A stretch of 5,385 bases of DNA. Origin: an uncultured Oscillospiraceae bacterium. Its GTDB lineage: Bacteria > Bacillota > Clostridia > Oscillospirales > Ruminococcaceae. The position numbers were made by a program, and so were the translations under genes. How positions within the stretch are numbered: the first letter of the stretch is position 1; each line of letters starts with the position of its first letter. Under the pieces are notes generated by a model. It made no database searches. It had not been told where the DNA came from and saw nothing but the letters and a program-made list of their open reading frames with translations. The DNA is taken from contig USOZ01000134.1 in the NCBI GenBank assembly GCA_900556525.1, positions 1-5,385 of the forward strand, written 5' to 3'. Positions 1 through 5,385 of this stretch are shown piece after piece.

Positions 1-84
1 CAGCTACAGGGGATAATATCGGGATTCAGGTGGACCGCACGAAGCGCATTCATGATATCACCCTTGCTAATGGCGATATTCATG
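1..84. other. Unassigned sequence left of the rlmB tail
   Basis: These bases are open in the same frame as the rlmB tail that follows, but the translation does not contain the GxEGxG-type SAM-binding loop expected just upstream of that tail in SpoU/TrmH enzymes. The other two plus frames do not contain it either, so a simple frameshift does not explain the loss. On the minus strand there is a plausible coding stretch from an ATG at 83 to the window edge, reading MNIAISKGDIMNALRAVHLN and onward, but it has no clear SD and I do not recognise it. Plus frame 3 is also open here until 116. The origin of this piece is unresolved. Confidence 0.4.
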
Positions 85-198
85 CGCGACAGCTGCGATA
101 TGATATTGTCCATTGATATGTACGGAAAGGTCAATTCTCTGAATGCCTCGGTAAGCGCAGGCATACTTATGTACGAGGTCGTACGTCACAGAAGATAG
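85..198 (+). CDS. rlmB: C-terminal fragment of RlmB-type 23S rRNA (guanosine-2'-O)-methyltransferase
   Basis: Frame 1 is open from the window edge to a TAG at 196-198. From about 85 it reads RDSCDMILSIDMYGKVNSLN followed by ASVSAGILMYEVVRHRR. This is the last conserved block of the SpoU/TrmH family: the knot-forming segment I-x-M-x-G-x-x-x-S-L-N-x-S-V, then the final helix ending in an LxYE pattern. Family members methylate a ribose 2'-O in rRNA or tRNA using SAM; RlmB acts on 23S rRNA. An Asp stands where the family usually has Pro (IPM). Only about 37 codons are recognisable; the catalytic N-terminal part and the SAM loop are missing, and what lies upstream does not match. The stop overlaps the SD of the next gene, which suggests an operon. 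The family is clear; RlmB rather than another TrmH paralogue is inferred. Confidence 0.75.
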   Translation, partial: RDSCDMILSIDMYGKVNSLNASVSAGILMYEVVRHRR

Positions 199-202
199 GA
201 GG
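197..202 (+). promoter_or_regulatory. Shine-Dalgarno of the chimeric AspRS gene
   Basis: AGGAGG lies 7 nt before the ATG at 210 and overlaps the TAG stop of the rlmB fragment at 196-198. This spacing fixes the start at 210 and suggests coupling of translation to rlmB. No separate promoter is evident. Confidence 0.8.
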
Positions 203-209
203 CGATGGG

Positions 210-1352
210 ATGTCTGATTTCAATTTAGAAGATATTCTTGCGGAAGTTGAAAATAAAAGAACAAAATCCCGCGCTTCGGGGTCGGACGAGCCGACGCCCG
301 AGGGATACGCTCCGGATTTTGACGTTGACGATATTTTAAAGATAGGCGAGGGCTTTGTTCAGCGTCTTATGAAAGAAACGCTTGGAATTGATATTCCCAT
401 GCCGCTCCCCCGCCTTAAATACAACGACGCGATGAACCGCTACGGCTCAGACAAGCCCGATACACGCTTCGGAATGGAAATCACAGACATATCCGATACC
501 GTTAAGAACTGCGGCTTCTCCGTTTTCACTTCCGCAATCGAAAACGGCGGCTCGGTAAGAGGTATCGTTGCGAAAAACGCCGTTGGAACGCTTACCCGCA
601 AGGAGATCGACAAGCTGACCGAAACCGCAAAGGGTATCGGCGCAAAGGGGCTTGCGTATATCCGCTGGGTTGACGACGCACCCTCCTGCTCATTTGCAAA
701 GTTCATGCCCGAGGACGAAATGAAAGCTATTTTGACTGCACTCGGCTGCGAAAAGGGCGATGTTGCGCTTATTGTCGCAGACAAAAACAAGGTCGTTCTC
801 CCCGTTCTCGGTGCGCTCCGCTTAAAGGTCGCAAAACAGCTTGATATTATCCCCGAGGGCTTCAACTTCCTCTGGATAACCGAATTCCCGTTCTTTGAAT
901 ACAACGACGAAACAAACCACTGGGACGCTATGCACCACCCGTTTACAATGCCGCTTGACGAGTGTCTGCCTTATCTTGAAACTGCTCCCGAAAAGGTTTT
1001 CGCAAAGGCATACGACCTCGTTTTGAACGGAACTGAGCTTTGCAGCGGCTCGATAAGAATTACCGACTACGAGCTTCAGGAGAAAATGTTTAAGGCGCTC
1101 GGACTTACACCCGAGGAAATTGAAGCGAAATTCGGCTTCCTCGTTGACGCATACAAGTACGCTGCTCCTCCGCACGGTGGAATGGGAATCGGTCTTGACC
1201 GTCTTTCAATGCTTATCTGCGGTGCAGACAGCTTGCGCGACGTAACCGCTTTCCCGAAAATCAAGGACGCAAGCGAGCTTATGAGCGAATGCCCCGCTTC
1301 TGTTGACGAAAAGCAGCTCGAAGAACTGCACATCAGAACCGTCGAGGAATAA
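210..1352 (+). CDS. aspS: Chimeric gene: short unrecognised N-terminus fused to the C-terminal part of aspartyl-tRNA synthetase
   Basis: Residues ~44-380 are bacterial AspRS: the start of the insertion region with GSDKPDTRFGME (79-90), a GAD domain (about 95-205), the catalytic segments FPFFEYN (226-232), HHPFT (242-246) and LCSGSIRI (277-284), and class II motif 3 with GIGLDR (326-331) followed by RDVTAFPK. Bacterial AspRS enzymes are about 590 residues; the OB-fold anticodon-binding domain and class II motifs 1 and 2, roughly 240-250 residues, are absent. Instead the first ~43 residues are acidic and low in complexity (SD, EN, KR, PTPEG), with the motif DFNLEDIL at 3-10 echoed as DFDVDDIL at 36-43, and are unlike AspRS. 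Without motif 2 (ATP and acceptor-stem contacts) it should not aminoacylate tRNA. The start is set by a well-placed AGGAGG. It could be a misassembly joining two genes, a genomic rearrangement leaving a dead gene, or, least likely, a new protein. The AspRS identity of the C-terminal part is certain. Confidence 0.88.
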   Translation: MSDFNLEDILAEVENKRTKSRASGSDEPTPEGYAPDFDVDDILKIGEGFVQRLMKETLGIDIPMPLPRLKYNDAMNRYGSDKPDTRFGMEITDISDTVKNCGFSVFTSAIENGGSVRGIVAKNAVGTLTRKEIDKLTETAKGIGAKGLAYIRWVDDAPSCSFAKFMPEDEMKAILTALGCEKGDVALIVADKNKVVLPVLGALRLKVAKQLDIIPEGFNFLWITEFPFFEYNDETNHWDAMHHPFTMPLDECLPYLETAPEKVFAKAYDLVLNGTELCSGSIRITDYELQEKMFKALGLTPEEIEAKFGFLVDAYKYAAPPHGGMGIGLDRLSMLICGADSLRDVTAFPKIKDASELMSECPASVDEKQLEELHIRTVEE

Positions 1353-1361
1353 ATTTAACAC

Positions 1362-1400
1362 AAAAACTCCCCGTTATGAATTTCATAGCGGGGAGTTTTT
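1362..1400 (+). terminator. Strong intrinsic terminator, probably bidirectional
   Basis: AAAACTCCCCGTTATGAA at 1363-1380 pairs with 1382-1399 along almost its whole length, with one G-T wobble. The helix has a GC-rich core (CTCCCCG/CGGGGAG) and runs into a T tract. It starts 10 nt after the aspS stop. Because the left arm begins with an A tract, the minus strand also reads as hairpin plus T tract, so it can also end transcripts of the convergent S41 peptidase gene, whose stop is about 110 nt away. Confidence 0.93.
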
Positions 1401-1510
1401 GTATCATGATCAGTACCAATTAAAAACTATACAAAAAAAACAAGTATAATCTTTGCGTACATGGGTTATACGAGAATTTTACATATGATTTTATTGGTGC
1501 TGAGTATTAT
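1401..1510. other. AT-rich intergenic spacer between convergent genes
   Basis: This is about 110 bases between the terminator and the end of the S41 peptidase gene. It is AT-rich with an A8 run near 1433-1440 and an isolated TATAAT at 1445-1450 lacking a recognisable -35 box. No ORF, RNA gene or repeat can be supported here. Confidence 0.6.
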
Positions 1511-2983
1511 TCACTTTATCGTTTCAAGCAGCACATCATACGCTTGGCTTGCCTCGCACGGAATATCGGGAACAACCTCAAGTTCGGGATTATCCGCGTC
1601 AACTCGAATAAATTGCTTTGTCGAACAGGACAAATAAAGTCCGCTTTCGGGCATACGCCACATTGTGATATCCCCATAGGAATATGCGGCGTTCCCGGGT
1701 ATTTCGCCTATAAGCGTGCCGAGAGAATTATCCTTGATATACTCCGCAAAAAGCATTGCCGAGCTGAAAGAGTCGTTAGAAGTCAGCAAATAAACATTAC
1801 CTGTAAATGTCAGCTCACCTACACGTTCGTTGACTTCGCCGCCGTTAAAATACGGCATTAAAAATCCCAGCCGCCAGCTATATGAGTCCGTTTTATAGCT
1901 GTCAACGTCAAGATACCGTATAAATTCGTTGACGACCAGCGAATTCCCGCCGCCGTTGCTGCGCAAATCAACCGCAACATTGCGAATGTTCATATCTTTT
2001 ATTTTCGAGAACATTTCGCGTAGGGTATCCTTATAAACATCATTGTAAGTGCAGCTCTCAAGAGTCAGAACAGCAAGTGAATTTTCTTCGTCAATTTCAT
2101 AGTAAACAAACGGTTTCTCCTCTGCCCTATCAGCATAATACTCCGCGTTCAACGCCATATACTCATCAAACGGCAAAAAATCTGCGTCCGAATACGTTAT
2201 CGTCTGAATTTCATCACCGCGTGTAAATTCAAGCGTCAGGCCGTCTCCGTCAAGCTCGAGATAGTCAAGTCCGAAATCATTGTTGAGCGCGTAAATAACG
2301 TCCTTTTCCGCCCATTCCGGAAACTCAAAGCTGTAACGGTCGCTGATTGAATCGAAAAAATCGGTATAATCGACGCCGTTCACCTTGGTTATCTCCCAGC
2401 CTCCCTTGACCTTCTCGGCATAATCATACCGAAAAACATCATTTTCGCCGTCGCGACTGCTAAAAACGTTTGTGTGTGCGTCGCGTAACGGCGAAACAGT
2501 CTTTTCCATTGAGATCAGCAGATCCATAACCGTAATTTCGGGTATTTCGGACAGCTTTTTCAGCTCATTTTCATATGCTACCGTGACTTCCGCAGGCGTT
2601 TCCGAGATGAACTTCGGGTGTATTCGCTTCAGAGTGTTCATCAAAGTGTTCATATCGCTTTGTGCCTGCTCATATGTAATCACGGCATTGCTGTCGGACG
2701 AATACGGTTTATCAATATACGTTGCGCTTCCCCAGTACGGGTTGCAGAATGTGCCAATAAAGCACAACCCGCCTAACAGAAGCGCACCGATAAGTTCAAG
2801 CGAAACAACATGACCTTTCGGCTTCCGCAAAACAGCAAACAGAATAACTATCGCAGCGGGAAGCAGCGAACAGACAGCGCCGACCCAAAGCGGCAACGTA
2901 AACAAGAACATTCCAAGCGGGATTATCCCGACCGCGAGCGCCAGCGAAAGCGCATACGGCACAATAAACGCAGCTTTTTTCAA
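1511..2983 (-). CDS. Membrane-anchored S41-family serine peptidase (tricorn/TSP-like type)
   Basis: The protein has 490 residues when started at the TTG at 2983, which is preceded at 5 nt by AAGGAGAG. The longer in-frame ATG at 3031 has no SD and lies before a terminator hairpin. After KK at the N-terminus come three hydrophobic segments (about 5-30, 32-52, 60-80); the loop RKPK at 53-56 is likely cytoplasmic, so the rest would lie outside the cell. The C-terminal half fits the S41 fold: LRDAHTNVF at 166-174, resembling the LxDxH motif that supplies the catalytic His (H170); VAVDLRSNGGGNS at 336-348, the core strand and GG turn; and SNDSFSSAMLFAEY at 402-415 with a probable Ser nucleophile (S407 or S408), followed by GTLIGEIPG at 422-430. 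The Lys of CtpA/CtpB peptidases is not seen in its usual place, so a tricorn-like His/Ser mechanism is more likely. No PDZ domain is obvious. The substrate is unknown. It lies 67 nt after the rpsA stop on the same strand. Confidence 0.85.
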   Translation of the reverse strand: MKKAAFIVPYALSLALAVGIIPLGMFLFTLPLWVGAVCSLLPAAIVILFAVLRKPKGHVVSLELIGALLLGGLCFIGTFCNPYWGSATYIDKPYSSDSNAVITYEQAQSDMNTLMNTLKRIHPKFISETPAEVTVAYENELKKLSEIPEITVMDLLISMEKTVSPLRDAHTNVFSSRDGENDVFRYDYAEKVKGGWEITKVNGVDYTDFFDSISDRYSFEFPEWAEKDVIYALNNDFGLDYLELDGDGLTLEFTRGDEIQTITYSDADFLPFDEYMALNAEYYADRAEEKPFVYYEIDEENSLAVLTLESCTYNDVYKDTLREMFSKIKDMNIRNVAVDLRSNGGGNSLVVNEFIRYLDVDSYKTDSYSWRLGFLMPYFNGGEVNERVGELTFTGNVYLLTSNDSFSSAMLFAEYIKDNSLGTLIGEIPGNAAYSYGDITMWRMPESGLYLSCSTKQFIRVDADNPELEVVPDIPCEASQAYDVLLETIK

Positions 2984-2988
2984 TTTTT

Positions 2989-2996
2989 CTCTCCTT
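2989..2996 (-). promoter_or_regulatory. Shine-Dalgarno that fixes the TTG start of the S41 peptidase
   Basis: On the minus strand AAGGAGAG is followed by five A residues and then TTG at 2983-2981. This is the only good ribosome site near the gene's 5' end. It removes 16 residues from the longest possible reading frame and makes the protein begin with two Lys and then a membrane helix. Confidence 0.85.
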
Positions 2997-3027
2997 AACA
3001 AAACTATGCAGACTTTCGCCTGCACAG
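2997..3027 (-). terminator. Hairpin terminator after rpsA
   Basis: On the minus strand CTGTGCAGGC, loop GAAA, GTCTGCATAG (3027-3004) forms a 10-bp stem with two G-U wobbles and a GNRA tetraloop, followed by TTTTGTT. It begins 23 nt after the ispH-rpsA stop. The T tract directly abuts the SD of the S41 peptidase, so the hairpin separates the two genes and could act as a partial terminator or as a 3'-end stabiliser for the rpsA message. Confidence 0.75.
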
Positions 3028-3050
3028 TCATTATTTTTGTTTTGAACTAT

Positions 3051-5006
3051 TTATTCAGCGTCCTCTGCCTTTTCTTCAACAGGAGTAAGAAGTTCCTTTA
3101 TAGAAAGGCTTACTCTGGACTTTTCGGGGTCGATCTCAGTAATCTTTACATCAACAACCTGTCCGACAGAAAGAACCTGAGCAACGTTTGTTACACGCTC
3201 AAGAGCAATCTGGGAAATGTGGATAAGACCGTCAACACCGGGAATGATCTGTGCGAATGCGCCGAAAGGTGTAATAGAAACGACCTGTGCCTTAACAACG
3301 TCGCCCTCGGAGAATTCAGCGAGGAACTTCTTCCACGGGTTGTCATCAGGATTCTTAGCGCTGAGAGATACGCGCTTCTTTTCGAGGTCAAAACTCTTTA
3401 CATATACGTCGAGCTTGTCGCCGATAGAAACAACTTCCTTGGGGTGCTTAATTCTGTTCCATGTAAGCTCGGAAGAATGAACCATTCCGTCTACACCGCC
3501 GAGATCAACGAATACGCCATAGCTTTCCATAGACTTAACTTCGCCTGTGAAGTGCTTGCCAACCTCGAGTTCTTCCCAGAACTTAGCCTTTACAGCGTCG
3601 CTTACTTCGCGTTCAGCAGCCTTGATAGAACCTACAACTCTGCTTCTGCCTTCATTTACTTCGATAACCTTGAAGCCTACTTCCTTCTTGAGAATGTCTT
3701 CAAGCTTGCCGTTTCTGGAAACGCCTGTCTGAGAAGCGGGGATAAATACTCTTGCGCCATCTTCGCTTGTAACGATAACGCCGCCCTTTACAACAGCGGT
3801 AACTGTACCCTTAACGGTTGCGTTCTCTTCCTTAGCCTTGATGATCTTTTCCATGCCTGCCTGAGCGTCAACCTGCTTCTTGGAGAGGTATACATAACCC
3901 TCTGCGTCATTTACCTTTGTAACGATGCAGTCGATAACGTCGCCAACTTTAACAACATCCTCGGGAGAAAGCGCGGGATTTGCGGAAAGCTCTTCGGCAG
4001 GTATGTAGCCGGAGTGCTTGGTGCCGATGTCTACGACCGCTTCGGTCTTGTTTACAGCAACAACCGTAGCCTTAACCCTGTTCCCCGTATATACTCTGAC
4101 CCGATCCATCTGGTCGAGTGCCGCCATGAATTCCTGATCCATAGCTTCATCTTTAATAATTTCGCTCATAGTAATATGAACCTCCTTAATTATATACGCA
4201 GGGGTTGAAGCTCCTGCTGTTATTCCTATTTTAACATCATGCGATGATAAAAGGCTTTTCAATTCGCTGCGATTCAGCGCTGCCGCGTTCTCCGCGAACA
4301 ATGTGGTGCAATGCCTGCTGCAAATCTCTGCCAGCTTGCGTGAATTGCTGCTGTGCGGTCCGCCGACAACTATCATAAGGTCGCTTTCCCGCGCAAGCCT
4401 GTCCGCTTCCTGCTGGCGATTCGTAGTAGCACTACATATTGTATCAAAAATTTTTGCTTTTGTATAGTGTTTTTTGATGATTTTTTTTAATTCCGCCCAT
4501 TTCACCATATCAAAGGTAGTCTGAGCCACTGCAATTAGTGCATTTTCACCAAACGATTTCTGCGTTTTTAACAGTTCGTACAGTTCATCTGCGGAGTTGA
4601 CCGCTTCCGCCCTGCCCTGCGCGTGACCGAGAATACCAATTACCTCTGGGTGATTTCTGTCGCCCGCTATCAGTACGTCGGCATTTTCTTCCGAAACTAT
4701 CCTGTGTATTTTCTCAACAAAAGGACAGGTCGCGTCAACATAATCTATATTCTCGGCGGTCAGTCTGTCGTATACCGACTTACCTACGCCGTGACTTCTT
4801 ATGATAAGCGGGGTTTTATCCGCCGAAATCTCTTCTGTAACGTAAACGCCCTCTTTTTCAAGCTCGGCGATAACGTCGTTGTTATGTATCAAAGGACCGA
4901 ACGTATATGCTCTGCCGAAGCGTTTCGCCGTTTCGCCCGCAAGCTTCATTGCGCGAGTTACGCCAAAACAAAAGCCCGCCGTCTTTGCAACAGTAATTTC
5001 ACTCAT
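3051..5006 (-). CDS. ispH-rpsA: Bifunctional HMB-PP reductase (IspH/LytB) - ribosomal protein S1 fusion
   Basis: This is one uninterrupted 651-residue frame. Residues 1-279 are IspH, the 4Fe-4S enzyme that reduces HMB-PP to IPP and DMAPP in the last step of the MEP pathway. The three cluster cysteines are C13 (AGFCFGV), C94 (DATCPFV) and C191 (DTICSAT); substrate residues H41, H72 (RSHG), H119 and E121 (NHPEV), QTT (162-164) and SSNS (219-222) are all present. Residues ~280-651 hold four S1 domains (about 308-377, 394-466, 482-550, 567-638) ending in an acidic tail. S1 proteins bind mRNA on the 30S subunit; four domains is usual for the shorter Gram-positive form. This fusion is known in Clostridia. 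The ATG at 5006 gives the normal IspH N-terminus; an upstream in-frame ATG pair at 5048 has no SD. The start overlaps the plsC stop by 8 nt. The gene's own SD is weak or poorly spaced (GGAAG at 3 nt, AGGAGG at 15 nt), so coupling to plsC is likely. An internal SD and a codon-use change mark the IspH/S1 boundary. Confidence 0.96.
   Translation of the reverse strand: MSEITVAKTAGFCFGVTRAMKLAGETAKRFGRAYTFGPLIHNNDVIAELEKEGVYVTEEISADKTPLIIRSHGVGKSVYDRLTAENIDYVDATCPFVEKIHRIVSEENADVLIAGDRNHPEVIGILGHAQGRAEAVNSADELYELLKTQKSFGENALIAVAQTTFDMVKWAELKKIIKKHYTKAKIFDTICSATTNRQQEADRLARESDLMIVVGGPHSSNSRKLAEICSRHCTTLFAENAAALNRSELKSLLSSHDVKIGITAGASTPAYIIKEVHITMSEIIKDEAMDQEFMAALDQMDRVRVYTGNRVKATVVAVNKTEAVVDIGTKHSGYIPAEELSANPALSPEDVVKVGDVIDCIVTKVNDAEGYVYLSKKQVDAQAGMEKIIKAKEENATVKGTVTAVVKGGVIVTSEDGARVFIPASQTGVSRNGKLEDILKKEVGFKVIEVNEGRSRVVGSIKAAEREVSDAVKAKFWEELEVGKHFTGEVKSMESYGVFVDLGGVDGMVHSSELTWNRIKHPKEVVSIGDKLDVYVKSFDLEKKRVSLSAKNPDDNPWKKFLAEFSEGDVVKAQVVSITPFGAFAQIIPGVDGLIHISQIALERVTNVAQVLSVGQVVDVKITEIDPEKSRVSLSIKELLTPVEEKAEDAE
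4181..4187 (-). promoter_or_regulatory. Internal Shine-Dalgarno before the S1 part of ispH-rpsA
   Basis: A perfect AAGGAGG on the minus strand, encoding part of I-K-E-V, lies 11 nt before the in-frame ATG at 4169-4167 (residue 280, MSEIIKDEAMDQEF). Starting there would give a free 372-residue S1 protein with all four domains. A small stem (GCAGG/CCTGC, 4198-4217) lies just upstream. This site is stronger than the SD of the fusion's own start. It may be a working second start or a relic of formerly separate genes. Confidence 0.65.
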
Positions 5007-5385
5007 TTTCTTCCGCAGCAGCCTCCTGCACGCCGAAAAGCTCATCATGCAGGCTCTGCAGTTCGCCTTGAATACGCTTGCTTACATTTCTCATACTCTT
5101 TCTGTCGTCGGGGTCAATTTTAAGCTCATCAGCGGGGATAAGTTCGCCTATTGTCAAATCGACTTTGCGCTTTCCCGTATATTTCAGACAAACGGGAAGC
5201 ACGGGAGCGGCCGCCTGCGAAGCGATAAGTGCAATTCCCGACTTCACGCGTCCGAGGTTACCGTCCTTAGAGCGTGTTCCCTCGGGGAAAATGACAAAAA
5301 TACGCTCTTCTCCGAGAACCTCGACCGCTTTCTGTATCGGCGCTTCATCGCCCGAGCCGCGAACGACTATAACGACAGTCACCGT
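4999..5385 (-). CDS. plsC: 1-acyl-sn-glycerol-3-phosphate acyltransferase, C-terminal part (cut by the window edge)
   Basis: The frame is open to the right edge of the window and ends in TGA at 5001-4999. The visible ~128 residues contain acyltransferase block III, FPEGTRS, preceded by RGSGDEAPIQKAVEVLGEER, then SGIALIASQAAAPVLPV with the block IV V-P-V, and an acidic Ala/Glu-rich tail (EAAAEENE). The HxxxxD catalytic block and the membrane-associated N-terminus lie beyond the window. PlsC transfers an acyl group to lysophosphatidic acid to make phosphatidic acid at the inner face of the membrane. A GTG at 5382 is in frame but should not be taken as the start, since the family needs about 70-100 more residues. 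The gene overlaps ispH-rpsA by 8 nt (ATGAGTGA), typical of coupled translation, and matches the clostridial plsC-ispH order. Confidence 0.92.
   Translation of the reverse strand, partial: TVTVVIVVRGSGDEAPIQKAVEVLGEERIFVIFPEGTRSKDGNLGRVKSGIALIASQAAAPVLPVCLKYTGKRKVDLTIGELIPADELKIDPDDRKSMRNVSKRIQGELQSLHDELFGVQEAAAEENE

Noticed and set aside
1..198. A frameshift in rlmB to explain its missing upstream part
   Set aside because: None of the three plus frames upstream of about 85 carries the expected SAM-loop sequence, so shifting frame does not restore the protein.
1445..1450. TATAAT in the spacer after aspS as a promoter
   Set aside because: No -35 element at suitable spacing and no gene follows on the plus strand; this is expected by chance in AT-rich DNA.
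1580..2983. Lipoprotein reading of the peptidase, with the Cys at residue 74 (GALLLGGLC) as a lipobox
   Set aside because: The residue before Cys is Leu rather than Gly, Ala or Ser, and the segment is the third hydrophobic helix, not an N-terminal signal.
2984..3031. The upstream ATG at 3031 as the start of the S41 peptidase
   Set aside because: It has no SD, lies before the terminator hairpin and would put 16 extra residues with internal charges before the first membrane helix. The TTG at 2983 has a well-placed AAGGAGAG.
4189..4196. TATATAAT on the minus strand just before the internal SD, as a promoter for a separate S1 transcript
   Set aside because: No -35 box at 16-18 nt, and transcription from it would start inside or after the AAGGAGG, leaving the S1 start without its ribosome site. 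It follows from the codons for Y-I-I.
3006..4208. A 400-codon open frame on the plus strand opposite rpsA
   Set aside because: It lies antisense to the clearly conserved S1 domains, has no SD, and translates to a Cys/Asn/Leu-rich sequence without family features. It is a product of the biased codon use of rpsA.
4623..5123. A 166-codon plus-strand open frame opposite ispH and plsC, and smaller frames opposite aspS and the peptidase gene
   Set aside because: They mirror conserved genes on the other strand, have no ribosome sites and show no recognisable motifs.

Overview
The window looks like a short contig from a Clostridia bacterium, most likely of the Ruminococcaceae/Oscillospiraceae type. 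The best evidence is a single reading frame fusing IspH to four S1 domains, a fusion known from Clostridia, placed directly after plsC as in the clostridial cmk-plsC-ispH/rpsA neighbourhood. GC content looks moderate, and the genes carry purine-rich Shine-Dalgarno (SD) sequences. No complete replicon, mobile element, CRISPR array, tRNA or rRNA is visible.

Layout. Plus strand, left side: about 85 bases of unassigned sequence run without a stop into the last ~37 codons of an RlmB-type SpoU/TrmH rRNA methyltransferase, which stops at 198. A good SD overlaps that stop and serves a 380-codon gene (210-1352). Its first ~43 residues are an acidic, low-complexity N-terminus of an unrecognised protein; the rest is the C-terminal ~335 residues of aspartyl-tRNA synthetase. 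It ends in a strong, probably bidirectional terminator (1362-1400). Minus strand, right side, in transcription order: the C-terminal part of plsC (cut by the window edge), the ispH-rpsA fusion overlapping plsC by 8 nt, a hairpin terminator, and a membrane-anchored S41-family peptidase with a TTG start. The two blocks converge on the 1362-1400 terminator.

How the genes relate. The minus-strand block joins phospholipid synthesis (PlsC), isoprenoid synthesis (IspH) and translation (S1) in one apparent transcript. The S41 peptidase lies just beyond the terminator and may be expressed by readthrough. The plus-strand block is not coherent: rlmB tail, foreign N-terminus and headless AspRS meet at two abrupt junctions (near 85 and near 335). 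This could be a real rearrangement, but an assembly or amplification chimera is the simpler explanation.

The most interesting signal is inside ispH-rpsA. A perfect AAGGAGG precedes an in-frame ATG exactly where the S1 part begins, and lysine codon choice switches at the same point from mostly AAA (15 of 20) to almost all AAG (34 of 36). This suggests the S1 part is also translated on its own, at a higher level than the fusion.
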